From: an uncultured Prevotellaceae bacterium
GTDB taxonomy: Bacteria > Bacteroidota > Bacteroidia > Bacteroidales > Bacteroidaceae
Assembly: GCA_900315075.1 (NCBI GenBank)
Contig: OMXV01000013.1
Location: 1-64,000, forward strand
DNA: 64,000 nucleotides
Direction of reading: 5' to 3'
The notes beneath the pieces are model-generated. The model worked only from the letters and a program-made list of their open reading frames with translations, was not told the origin of the DNA and searched no databases. The position numbers and the translations under genes are program-made. Shown one piece after another: positions 7,103 to 15,752 of the stretch; the stretch's first letter is position 1, and each line of letters starts with the position of its first letter.

Positions 7103-9730
7103 ATGAACAAACTCTTTTTATCAACACTACTCTATCTGTTGATTTCCACATTTGCCACAGCGAAAGACTGGGACGGGGCATTATATCAACAGATAGAACA
7201 AAGTATTCAGTCACCACAGATTTCTGGTGCAGACTATTTAATTACAAAGTATGGCGCAAAGCCTAATGCTACAGCTGCACAGAACCAAAAGGCCATTCAG
7301 AAAGCCATCGACAAGTGTTCGAAAAAGGGCGGTGGCAGGGTAATTATCCCTACTGGTCAGAAATTTCTCACAGGAGCCATCACCTTGAAGAGCCACGTGA
7401 ACCTCGTTGTCGAAGAAGGAGCAGTACTTGAGTTCGCCTTCCAACCCGAGCTCTACCCCATTGTTCCCACCAGTTGGGAGGGGTTGGAATGTTACAACTT
7501 GCAACCCTGTGTCTATGCCTATGAGCAGACCGACATTGCCATCACTGGCAAGGGCACCATCGACGGAGGTGGTTCCCGAGATACCTGGTGGCCATGGTGT
7601 GGCGCAACAAAATTCGGCTGGCAGGAAGGCATTGTCAGTCAGAAGCTTGGTGGTCGGGCGCGCTTGCTGCAATCAGGCGAAGATGGCATCCCCATGACCG
7701 ACGAAAAGGGAAATCGCTCACCCGAGCGCGTCTTCGGTCCAAAAGATGGTCTTCGTCCCCAACTCATCAACTTCAACAAATGTGCTCGAATCCTTATGGA
7801 GGATGTGACACTGCTGCGTTCCCCCTTCTGGGTTATCCATCCTCTGCGCTCTACAGACATTACCGTGCGCCGTGTGAAAATGATCAACGACGGCCCCAAT
7901 GGCGACGGATGCGACCCTGAGGCATGCAACCGTGTGCTCATAGAAGACTGTTTCTTCAATACTGGCGATGATTGCATCGCTATCAAGAGCGGTCGCAACC
8001 GCGATGGACGCGAGCGTGGTGAGCCTTCACAGAATATCATCATCCGAAATTGTGAGATGAAAAATGGCCATGGCGGCGTGGTTATCGGTTCCGAAATTAG
8101 TGGTGGCTGCAAAAATGTCTTTGCCCATGACTGTGTGATGGACTCTCCCAACCTCGATCGTGTGCTGCGCATCAAGACCAATTCATGTCGTGGAGGTATC
8201 ATCGAAAATATCAACGTGCGCGATATCAAAGTGGGACAATGTGGTGAGTCTGTGGTGAAAATCAACCTCAATTATGAACCCAAAGAAGTTTGTTGCCGAG
8301 GTTTCTACCCTACAGTTCGGAATGTCAATGTGGAGAACGTGACATGTGAAAAGTCTAAATATGGTGTACAGATTATCGGACTCGACGAAGATACTTACGT
8401 CTATGACATCAACGTAAAAAACTGTCGTTTCAATGGTGTGAGCGATGGCAATTACTCATCTGGGAAAACACGCGATGTGAGATTGGAGAACTTGTTTATC
8501 AATGGCAGCCTCGTTTTGGATGAGAGTGAGAGACCCTATAAGCGCTATAGTGAGTGGATGACCTATTCCGAAATGCAACGCGTGCCGAAGTCCTATTTGC
8601 TCGATTTTTCCACCAAGCCCAAATGGAGCTATGTGATGGGCATTGAATTGGAAGCGATGTACGACACCTACCAGAAATATGGTGGACAGCGCATTCTGGA
8701 CTATTGTAAGGAATATACCGACACGATGATCAATGCCAAAGGTGGAATTCGTGGATATGACCTGCTTGACTACAACCTCGACAACATCCGCACCGGTCAT
8801 TTCGTTGCGCGCATGTATCAAGATTATCCCGACGTCAAGAATCTCTTAGCCATGCAGACAATGATGAAACAGCTACAACAACAGCCACGCACGGTTAAGG
8901 ACAAAGTTTATTGGCATAAAGCCATCTATGCCTATCAAGTGTGGCTCGATGGTATCTTCATGGGCCTACCCTATCATGCACTGACTGCCAAAATGCTGAT
9001 GAAGCCCCGACAGGCACAAAAGATTTACGACGACGCTGTAAACCAAATAAGCATCACCTATGAGCGCACATTCGACCCCAAAACAGGTCTCAACCGCCAT
9101 GCCTACGATGAAAATCGCAACATGTTCTGGGCTGACCCAGAGACAGGTTTGTCGCAACATTGCTGGGGCCGGGCACAAGGATGGTTTACCATGGCACTGA
9201 TAGAGTTATTAGACGCTATACCAGAAGATTACACTCGCCGTAGTGAGCTCATCACTTTGCTACAAAAGGACTTGGATGCCATTATCAAATGGCAAGATAA
9301 AAAGACCGGCCTATGGTATCAAGTGATGGACCAACCTGGACGTGAGGGTAACTATCTGGAAAGCACTTGCTCGTCGATGTTTGCATACGTTCTGCTGAAA
9401 GCTTATCGAAAAGGCTATTTAGGGGAGAAATACCGCGATGCAGGTGTGAAAGCCTACCGTGGTATCCTTAGCAATTTCATCCGTGTCAATGCCGACAAGA
9501 CCATTTCGCTGACACAATGTTGTTCTGTCGCTGGATTAGGTCCCGGTATCAGTCCTGAGGTAGAGGCAGCCCTAAAGAAAATCAACCCCAATGCCAAAGC
9601 GAAAGAAAATAAGCGTCGCGATGGTTCCTACGACTACTATCTTAGCGAGCCAATCCGTGATAATGATGCCAAAGGCATAGGTCCCTTTATCTGGGCATCT
9701 CTTGAAATGGAACAAATGGTATTGAAATGA
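7103..9730 (+). CDS. Two-enzyme fusion: GH28 polygalacturonase-like domain + GH105 unsaturated glucuronyl/rhamnogalacturonyl hydrolase
   Basis: An 875-residue protein with a signal peptide (1-20). Residues about 40-470 are a GH28 beta-helix with the family's catalytic set: NGDGCDPE (Asn266, Asp268), GDD (Asp289, Asp290), NGHGG (His323) and RIK (356-358). Residues about 490-875 are a GH105 (YteR-like) alpha-barrel with YQVWLDGIFMGLPY (Asp616, likely catalytic) and WADPETGLSQHCWGRAQGW (676-694; the WGRxxGW motif). GH28 enzymes cut pectin backbones and GH105 enzymes remove the unsaturated sugar left by lyases, so the fusion would couple two steps in periplasmic pectin breakdown. The exact bond (homogalacturonan or rhamnogalacturonan) cannot be read from sequence. 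Confidence 0.9.
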   Translation: MNKLFLSTLLYLLISTFATAKDWDGALYQQIEQSIQSPQISGADYLITKYGAKPNATAAQNQKAIQKAIDKCSKKGGGRVIIPTGQKFLTGAITLKSHVNLVVEEGAVLEFAFQPELYPIVPTSWEGLECYNLQPCVYAYEQTDIAITGKGTIDGGGSRDTWWPWCGATKFGWQEGIVSQKLGGRARLLQSGEDGIPMTDEKGNRSPERVFGPKDGLRPQLINFNKCARILMEDVTLLRSPFWVIHPLRSTDITVRRVKMINDGPNGDGCDPEACNRVLIEDCFFNTGDDCIAIKSGRNRDGRERGEPSQNIIIRNCEMKNGHGGVVIGSEISGGCKNVFAHDCVMDSPNLDRVLRIKTNSCRGGIIENINVRDIKVGQCGESVVKINLNYEPKEVCCRGFYPTVRNVNVENVTCEKSKYGVQIIGLDEDTYVYDINVKNCRFNGVSDGNYSSGKTRDVRLENLFINGSLVLDESERPYKRYSEWMTYSEMQRVPKSYLLDFSTKPKWSYVMGIELEAMYDTYQKYGGQRILDYCKEYTDTMINAKGGIRGYDLLDYNLDNIRTGHFVARMYQDYPDVKNLLAMQTMMKQLQQQPRTVKDKVYWHKAIYAYQVWLDGIFMGLPYHALTAKMLMKPRQAQKIYDDAVNQISITYERTFDPKTGLNRHAYDENRNMFWADPETGLSQHCWGRAQGWFTMALIELLDAIPEDYTRRSELITLLQKDLDAIIKWQDKKTGLWYQVMDQPGREGNYLESTCSSMFAYVLLKAYRKGYLGEKYRDAGVKAYRGILSNFIRVNADKTISLTQCCSVAGLGPGISPEVEAALKKINPNAKAKENKRRDGSYDYYLSEPIRDNDAKGIGPFIWASLEMEQMVLK

Positions 9731-9780
9731 GAACAAAATATGCAAACAAATATTAAAACTATATTTTTTGATTCATTTAA

Positions 9781-9811
9781 TTTGTGATATTTCGGAAAAC
9801 GAGTAATTTTG
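9781..9811 (+). promoter_or_regulatory. Promoter for the 9837-11692 gene pair
   Basis: TTTG (9781-9784), 19-bp spacer, TAATTTTG (9804-9811); both elements match the consensus. The first gene starts 26 bp downstream. Confidence 0.7.
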
Positions 9812-9836
9812 TGGAAAAATTTAACAAAATAAAGAA

Positions 9837-10229
9837 ATGAAACAATTATTGATAATCCTTACGCTGTGCCTTTCAGCCATCACTGCTTCGGCAGGAGACT
9901 ACAAATTCCTCATTTTAGAGGGCAACGATGGAACTACCTATAGTATGAACGCCACGGGTCTGACACTAACATTCAGTGATGGCAATCTGGTATCGAGCGA
10001 CGGCATCGTAATTCCACTGAATAGTTTGGTAAAGATGTATTTTTCTGAGGCATCAGGCATTAGCACCATTCCCTGCACAACGAGTGACGACCACGTCACC
10101 GTATATTCTATCGCCGGCATATTAGCAGGCACTTACAACGACATGACAACAGCCATGTCGAGTCTGACGAAAGGCCTTTACATCATCAAGCAGAAAGATG
10201 GTAGTATCATTAAATATACTGTAAAATGA
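9837..10229 (+). CDS. Small secreted protein with T9SS-like sorting tail
   Basis: A 130-residue protein: signal peptide (1-19, ITASAG), a short beta-rich segment (GTTYSMNATGLTLTFSDGN), and an end that reads as a type IX sorting domain (VTVYSIAGILAG, SLTKGLYIIKQKDGS, final KYTVK). It overlaps the next gene by 4 bp (ATGA). The next protein has a similar N-terminal stretch (VTYAIPASQTG, GTTLTIGNKTYSL), so the two may share a small domain. The function is unknown; delivery to the surface next to the pectin-binding-like protein is inferred. Confidence 0.75.
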   Translation: MKQLLIILTLCLSAITASAGDYKFLILEGNDGTTYSMNATGLTLTFSDGNLVSSDGIVIPLNSLVKMYFSEASGISTIPCTTSDDHVTVYSIAGILAGTYNDMTTAMSSLTKGLYIIKQKDGSIIKYTVK

Positions 10230-11692
10230 AAAAAACTATCCTGCTAACTCTTGCTTGTGTCACTTCACTGGCACTTAAAGCGCAGACACTGAACGTAAAC
10301 ATCGGTGATGTTACATACGCCATACCCGCCTCGCAAACAGGAGAAATGCTTTATGAGAACGGAACTACACTGACAATAGGGAACAAGACATACTCTTTAA
10401 ATGAAATCACCAACATCACTGTTGACGAACAAGCCGTAGAGGCTAATACGATAGATGTCAACTATAGTGACGCTGGGGCCAAAGTAAGAATTTCCGGCGA
10501 CGTTGCTGCATATATCACAGCTCGTGTCAATGGTGCCCATGTCACCATAGATGCTTCTCCTAATCTTGCCCAGGAAATCACCTACAACCTTGGTGGCAGT
10601 TCACAGAATGGTTCGTTCTACATGACTGGCAGCTACAAGATGGAACTGGCATTAAATGACCTGGTGCTTGCTAATCCCGACAGTGCTGCCATCAACATCC
10701 AGAATGGCAAGCAGACGAAGGTGAAAATAAACGGCACCAATAGTCTCACTGATGGTCTGAGGGGAGTTGATGACGACAGCGACGGACACAAGGCTGTCTT
10801 CTACATCGACGGACACTCAGAATGGAACGGTAGTGGCACACTGACCATCACCGGCAATGTGAAACATGGATTGTCAACAGACGAATACGTTGAAATCAAG
10901 AAGAACTTTGGAACTTTAGTTATCAATGGAACTCCAGGCGACGGATTGCATATAAACCAATATTTCCAGATGAAAGGCGGCAACGTTTCCATCACTGCCG
11001 TTGGCGACGGTATAGACGTTGGCGCTAAAAAGAGCGAGAAGGAAAACAATGGTCAGATTATCATTGAAGGCGGCGACTTGCAAATCACTGTCACTGGTGA
11101 TGCTGTGAAAGGTCTGAAGTGTGAGACAGACATGTCTATCCTTGGCGGCACTATCACCATCAACACCTCTGGTAATGCCGTCTATGAAGAGTCGGAGCAA
11201 GACCTTTCAAGCTGTGCTGCAGTGAAATGTGACGGCATACTGACCATCAGTGGCGGCACACTTTGGTTGGCAAGCACAGGAGCCGGTGGTAAAGGTATCA
11301 ATGCTGATGGAGCCATCAATATCAATGGTGGAAATATCACAGTGGTGACCACTGGCGAAGTCCATGAATATGGTTCTCTTGACTCAAAGCCGCAGGCTGT
11401 AAAGAGCGACGGCAACATCACTCTTGCTGGTGGCGAAATACTATCATGTGCCTCGCAACATAGTGGAACTGCCTTCAAAACTGACTATCAAGTGCTCACC
11501 AATGGTGCCACTGTCATGGGTATTGGAGGAAAAGCTACCACCGCTGCAAACACTTCTACCTGCACATCCAATAAATACTCTGGTGTCAACGTACAAGGAG
11601 GTAGCACTATCAGTTACGACGGTGTGTCATTTGTGATTCCCGAGATTTATAGCAACCCCAGTGCCAAAATCATGGTATCTAAAAAAGATTGA
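10226..11692 (+). CDS. Cthe_2159-like carbohydrate-binding beta-helix protein
   Basis: A 488-residue protein with a signal peptide (1-20, ALKAQ). After an N-terminal segment of about 80 residues comes a long array of beta-helix turns rich in Gly, Asn, Asp and Thr (GDGIDVGAKKSEKENNGQ, VTGDAVKGLKCETDMSIL, GGKGINADGAININGGN). This matches the family named for Clostridium thermocellum Cthe_2159, known to bind cellulose and polygalacturonate through a calcium-rich helix. Its place beside pectin enzymes fits a role in holding pectin fragments. It is translationally coupled to the small protein before it. No sorting tail is visible at its own C-terminus. Confidence 0.82.
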   Translation: MKKTILLTLACVTSLALKAQTLNVNIGDVTYAIPASQTGEMLYENGTTLTIGNKTYSLNEITNITVDEQAVEANTIDVNYSDAGAKVRISGDVAAYITARVNGAHVTIDASPNLAQEITYNLGGSSQNGSFYMTGSYKMELALNDLVLANPDSAAINIQNGKQTKVKINGTNSLTDGLRGVDDDSDGHKAVFYIDGHSEWNGSGTLTITGNVKHGLSTDEYVEIKKNFGTLVINGTPGDGLHINQYFQMKGGNVSITAVGDGIDVGAKKSEKENNGQIIIEGGDLQITVTGDAVKGLKCETDMSILGGTITINTSGNAVYEESEQDLSSCAAVKCDGILTISGGTLWLASTGAGGKGINADGAININGGNITVVTTGEVHEYGSLDSKPQAVKSDGNITLAGGEILSCASQHSGTAFKTDYQVLTNGATVMGIGGKATTAANTSTCTSNKYSGVNVQGGSTISYDGVSFVIPEIYSNPSAKIMVSKKD

Positions 11693-11705
11693 AAATTAAT
11701 AATTG

Positions 11706-11729
11706 TAGAGACGCCTCATGGCGTCTCTA
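11706..11729. terminator. Hairpin terminator between convergent genes
   Basis: TAGAGACGCC (11706-11715), TCAT loop, GGCGTCTCTA (11720-11729): a perfect 10-bp stem followed by TTTTATT. It sits 14 bp after the plus-strand gene; the stop codon of the opposing gene lies in its right arm. Confidence 0.85.
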
Positions 11730-13505
11730 TTTTATTCCTACACCTCGGACATATTGTTGAGGGATAGGGCCATTGTTTTCCCAGAGGTTTCCTGGGCCAT
11801 TGGCATTTTGTAGGAATTTCTCCTCAGGACACCAGTTGTCACGAACGGTGATATTCGATGACCCTTCATCGGTATATAAATAGAACCAATGGTTGGGGTC
11901 GTGAACGTAGGATGGTTTGTATATATCACGCACGACGTTGTTGCTAATGATAGTGCCGGGCTGATTTCCCAACGTATAGATACCCGCCACATCGTACATG
12001 TGACGCGCATAATGATGAATCAGGTTGTATTGTACTCGGTTATCATGCATGCATACATGATTCCTGTTCCATCCCCATCCAAGACTGATACCCGTATAGG
12101 GAACATCGCAAATCTCATTGTGGCAGATGTTTGTTTCTGCCACATAACCCGCTGCAATTGCCACACACCCCCAGTCATCGTTGGCTATATCATAAAAAAA
12201 AGTATTCGCTATCGTGTTACCCTTACATATCTCCCTCCCATCAGAAGGATTGAAAGGGCGATGAGTCTCGTATGCCTGTGGTGAGAAACTACCAATTACG
12301 CATCCATTCATAGCAATATCTTCAAACCTACAATAATTCACCCCGCAATTGTGAACACCCATTTCAAGGTCGAGTCCACATCCACCGAGATGTTCAAAAG
12401 TGCATTTATCAAATCTCAACTCGTCGGAAAAATTCACTCTGACTGCCGCCGCTGCCCGTCCAAGCCATCCCTGGTTGTCGAGTTTATGGTTGTCAACACG
12501 AACCATTTGCGGTCGCAATTTGTAGGCATCGGTGAGAAACATACCAGCTTGAAGCGGCACATGCCCCTGATAGGATGGTCGTCGCCAGGTGGTATGACAA
12601 AAAGAGATATTTCTGAAAATGACATTTTTAACTGTCTGGTCTGCCGTTCCCTCTACTACCACCAAAGTTTCCATCATAGGCGCAATGACCTCTGTGGTAT
12701 TCATATCCTCACCCTCACGAGGCATATAGTAGAGTTTTGAAGTACGAATATCGAGAAACCACTCCCCTGGCCGGTCAAGCAATGACAGTGCATTGGTCAG
12801 ATAAAACGGTGAATTGTGACCATCGGTAGTGACCATCGGCGAAGGCCATGGATGTTCGAATTGAATTCTTCTCTCGGGTTCGTGAAAAGCGACGGCAGCA
12901 GAATCACCATCGATTCTGATAGACTTGATGCGTAACACCGACACACACCACATCTCGTGAAGTATCATCTCAGCATACGGTTCGTTGACAATATCTCTCA
13001 CCGCTTTGGTTGGCACCCATATTTCGCGGTGTGTCTTATCAACAGAGATTATACGCGACATTTGCTCAAAATCATTCACATCGCGTGCCCTCACTGCTTT
13101 CGTACCATTCACCCATAACTGTCTAAACTCCAATGGCCTTCCATTGAAGTCAGGTACATCTGCCACCCATAATTGGCCTTCACGGCGCCAATTCCCTATT
13201 CTCATACCACCACTCAGGCATGCTCCATCGTCTCCCTGAAAAATAATACCACTATCCTCTTGTCGAATGAATAATGGTTCGTTGAGATTGTATGTACCTT
13301 GGTGCAGACGGATTGTAATGCTGTTGATAGCATGAAGCGAGTCGAGCCGCCTCATCTCCCGTGCCTCGCGCAACGCCTCTGCCACCGTTTTTCCTTGGTT
13401 AGGTGAGATAGTAATTACTCTGTCGGCTGTACTCTGCTGAACTTGAGCTTTGGTTGGAACTGCATACAGCATGATGCAAAATAATGGAATGAAAAAATAA
13501 TGCAT
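11727..13505 (-). CDS. Secreted right-handed beta-helix enzyme (GH141-like candidate)
   Basis: A 592-residue protein with a signal peptide (1-20, VPTKAQ). It opens with a segment typical of beta-helix glycosidases (TVAEALREAREMRRL, TIRLHQGTYNLNEPLFI), then a beta-sandwich-like insert, then many helix turns (NTIANTFFYDIANDDWGC, HMYDVAGIYTLGNQPGTI). The order and length resemble GH141-type proteins from rhamnogalacturonan loci, but I cannot separate these from other beta-helix families by eye. Asp and Glu residues in the last turns are candidate catalytic residues. It lies 98 bp after the GH127 gene on the same strand, probably in one transcript, which points to side-chain sugars of pectin or arabinan. 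Confidence 0.7.
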   Translation of the reverse strand: MHYFFIPLFCIMLYAVPTKAQVQQSTADRVITISPNQGKTVAEALREAREMRRLDSLHAINSITIRLHQGTYNLNEPLFIRQEDSGIIFQGDDGACLSGGMRIGNWRREGQLWVADVPDFNGRPLEFRQLWVNGTKAVRARDVNDFEQMSRIISVDKTHREIWVPTKAVRDIVNEPYAEMILHEMWCVSVLRIKSIRIDGDSAAVAFHEPERRIQFEHPWPSPMVTTDGHNSPFYLTNALSLLDRPGEWFLDIRTSKLYYMPREGEDMNTTEVIAPMMETLVVVEGTADQTVKNVIFRNISFCHTTWRRPSYQGHVPLQAGMFLTDAYKLRPQMVRVDNHKLDNQGWLGRAAAAVRVNFSDELRFDKCTFEHLGGCGLDLEMGVHNCGVNYCRFEDIAMNGCVIGSFSPQAYETHRPFNPSDGREICKGNTIANTFFYDIANDDWGCVAIAAGYVAETNICHNEICDVPYTGISLGWGWNRNHVCMHDNRVQYNLIHHYARHMYDVAGIYTLGNQPGTIISNNVVRDIYKPSYVHDPNHWFYLYTDEGSSNITVRDNWCPEEKFLQNANGPGNLWENNGPIPQQYVRGVGIK

Positions 13506-13513
13506 GAGGGAGG

Positions 13514-13567
13514 AATTGAGAGTTAAGAGTTAAGAGTTGAGAGTTAAGGCCGCAACGATGTTGCGGC
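13514..13567. repeat. GAGTTAA tandem repeat plus GCCGCAAC palindrome
   Basis: Four to five 7-bp units (GAGAGTTAAGAGTTAAGAGT, TGAGAGTTAAG) are followed by the hairpin GCCGCAAC (13549-13556), GAT loop, GTTGCGGC (13560-13567). The same palindrome core occurs at 26986-27002 and 62188-62204, each time beside short tandem repeats. Confidence 0.8.
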
Positions 13568-13603
13568 AATGGAGACATGCAAAAAAATGTTACATGAAGA
13601 AGG

Positions 13604-15652
13604 CTATTTGCTGACAGGGAGCCATACCGACATATCGGTCTCTCCCCTATTACCCCAAATATAATAAGGTATTAGCCGCACTTTCACCTCTTTTTCCGCT
13701 GTAGCGACATCCTGATATAGACTATTTTTCCAGTCGGTATGCTCAGCCACTTTTGCTATTCCCTCCAAAGCCAAGTATTTGTGGCCTGCCATCTCTGCCT
13801 TCACTGGAATGAGACGGATATCTGCGGGAATGACCACATCTGACAGTTTTTTACCGTCCTGGATATCAACACCTTCAAGACAATATACAAGCGGTCCACG
13901 ACGAACAGCCACTTGGTTTCTGTTTTCCTCCACCAACGGGTTGGATTCGACGATTCTTACCGGCATCTCCATATTCAGTTCCAGCACATCACCCTTTTTC
14001 CATTTCCGTTCGATTTCCACGTATGAATCAGGTGTAACCTCCGACGAGATTAAGTCCTCGTTGACCATGACTGTAGCATCCTTACACCAAGAAGGTATCC
14101 TCACCTTTACCTTCCTGATATCCTTTACTTTGTCGAATCGAATGGTCACCCTGCCATTGTAAGGATAGTCGGTGTGTTGAGTAATCTGCAAACTCGGTGT
14201 GTTGAGCGTATTGTCACCATAGACATTGCACCACAGCGTACCTTCGCCAATGGTATATGCATATTCTTGAGCTTCACAAAGCGTTCGCAAGGTGTTGGGA
14301 GGGCAGCAGAAACAGCTGATGTATCGCTGTCTCGATTTGGGCCACCTCATCTTGTAGGGGAATTCAGCTGTCTTTCTGAGTGCATTGGTATAAAAATAAT
14401 CCTCCCCGTCGATACTGATACCACTGAGAATGCCATTGTAAAGTTCATTTTCCACCATATCGGCGTATTTCGCCTCACCAGTTGCCAAAAGGAGTCTCCA
14501 TGACAAGAGCAACATGCCGATGTCGGCACATGTCTCATTATGCGAGGTTTCATTAGGTAGCTGATATGCCCGGCCATAAGCCTGATGAATCTGTTGGATA
14601 GAAGGTTGGTCGTAGGTCGTGCCATCGGGCGAAACGCCATCGTACAATGCGCCACATCCACCAGTTATGTATATTTTTCGTGTAACGATATCATTCCATA
14701 TTGCCTCGAGGTTTTTCATGAGTTGTTGTTCACCCGTCTCATTATAAAGGTCGGCGACACCAGCATAAAGATAATTGGCACGTACGGCATGTCCCATTGC
14801 CTCATATTGCTGTCGGAAGGGTATGCGGTCTTGATTGTGGTCCTCGCCGTTGGTGACAGAGTCGCGTATGTTGATGAGTCCCTCAGCCAATTCGAGATAG
14901 CGTTTGTCTCCTGTAGCCCTGTATATTTCTGCCGCCCCCATATAATGTGAAGGACAAATGGCATTGCGAGCCAAGTCGGCTGGTGCCTCCTTATAAAACC
15001 GATATAGGAAATCAGCAGCCTTGATACCGCAGTCAAGCAATGAACGTTTCCCAGTAGCTCGATAATGCACTACCGAGGCTGTCATCAGATGTCCAAGGTT
15101 GTACGTCTCGAAATGCATCCTACTGGCAAAGGAGCCCGTCTTTTCCTGGTCAGTATTGATACCCACCACAGTGGCATCATTCTGTGTATTACCAAATCTC
15201 TCTTTGATAACGACAGGCGTATGGATATATCCGTCGGGCATCTGGGCTTTGGCCACCTGTTCGATGAATTTGTCCATCAGACGGTCGAGCTCTGGGTCAT
15301 GATTGACGGCATATACCGTCGCCACGCCTTCCAACCATTTATACATGTCACCATCGTGGAATGGAGGTCCATGGTGCTCCCCCTTGACTGTGCCTGCTGC
15401 CACCTCAAAATTTCTAAAACCATGGGAGACATCAGGGTTGTCCCATGTTCTCCACATACTTTGCAGAGATGTCTGGCTGAAAATGCCGAAACGCTCTCCC
15501 CAAAAGCCTCCTTGCCATTTTGTGGCACCCATGGGGAAATTATTCATGATGGCCGCCTTTGACTGTGACATATCTACGAGTCCACCCTGTGCAGATGCAC
15601 TAAGGCAGGTGAATGTTGCGAATAAAATGCAAAATAGCGATTTCTTGTACAT
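13604..15652 (-). CDS. GH127 beta-L-arabinofuranosidase family enzyme
   Basis: A 682-residue protein starting at MYKKSLFCIL with a signal peptide ending near SASAQ (residue 22). A longer in-frame start exists but would span the promoter. It has the GH127 (formerly DUF1680) zinc-thiolate site: NETCAD (Glu373, Cys375) and CFCCPPN (Cys449, Cys450), where the first Cys of the CC pair is the nucleophile in characterised members. The (alpha/alpha)6 barrel is followed by beta-sandwich domains. The family removes beta-L-arabinofuranose from arabinan and related side chains. It heads a likely two-gene operon with the beta-helix enzyme. Confidence 0.92.
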   Translation of the reverse strand: MYKKSLFCILFATFTCLSASAQGGLVDMSQSKAAIMNNFPMGATKWQGGFWGERFGIFSQTSLQSMWRTWDNPDVSHGFRNFEVAAGTVKGEHHGPPFHDGDMYKWLEGVATVYAVNHDPELDRLMDKFIEQVAKAQMPDGYIHTPVVIKERFGNTQNDATVVGINTDQEKTGSFASRMHFETYNLGHLMTASVVHYRATGKRSLLDCGIKAADFLYRFYKEAPADLARNAICPSHYMGAAEIYRATGDKRYLELAEGLINIRDSVTNGEDHNQDRIPFRQQYEAMGHAVRANYLYAGVADLYNETGEQQLMKNLEAIWNDIVTRKIYITGGCGALYDGVSPDGTTYDQPSIQQIHQAYGRAYQLPNETSHNETCADIGMLLLSWRLLLATGEAKYADMVENELYNGILSGISIDGEDYFYTNALRKTAEFPYKMRWPKSRQRYISCFCCPPNTLRTLCEAQEYAYTIGEGTLWCNVYGDNTLNTPSLQITQHTDYPYNGRVTIRFDKVKDIRKVKVRIPSWCKDATVMVNEDLISSEVTPDSYVEIERKWKKGDVLELNMEMPVRIVESNPLVEENRNQVAVRRGPLVYCLEGVDIQDGKKLSDVVIPADIRLIPVKAEMAGHKYLALEGIAKVAEHTDWKNSLYQDVATAEKEVKVRLIPYYIWGNRGETDMSVWLPVSK

Positions 15653-15670
15653 GGTGAGAATATTTTGATG

Positions 15671-15678
15671 CAAATATA
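15671..15678 (-). promoter_or_regulatory. Promoter -7 element for the GH127 gene
   Basis: CAAATATA reads TATATTTG on the minus strand, 18 bp before the GH127 start. This position supports the shorter start codon. It is divergent from the element at 15724-15731. Confidence 0.6.
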
Positions 15679-15723
15679 GTATATTTTTTTCGTTAAAATC
15701 AGATGAAATGCAAATTCTTTTTG

Positions 15724-15731
15724 TATTTTTG
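15724..15731 (+). promoter_or_regulatory. Promoter -7 element for the Sel1-like gene
   Basis: TATTTTTG (TAnnTTTG) lies 21 bp before the ATG at 15753 and overlaps the longer in-frame start at 15708, which argues for the later start. Confidence 0.6.
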
Positions 15732-15752
15732 CAGAATAAATTGAGAAACGAC

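Noticed and set aside
7238-7672. Long open frame on the minus strand inside the GH28-GH105 gene
   Set aside because: It has no family motif and lies wholly within a strongly supported enzyme gene; it is a by-product of codon bias.
7639-8271. 210-residue minus-strand frame inside the same gene
   Set aside because: Ser/Pro/Arg-rich composition typical of an antisense frame; no promoter or motif.
15065-15562. 165-residue plus-strand frame inside the GH127 gene
   Set aside because: Antisense to conserved GH127 residues; composition unlike a real protein.
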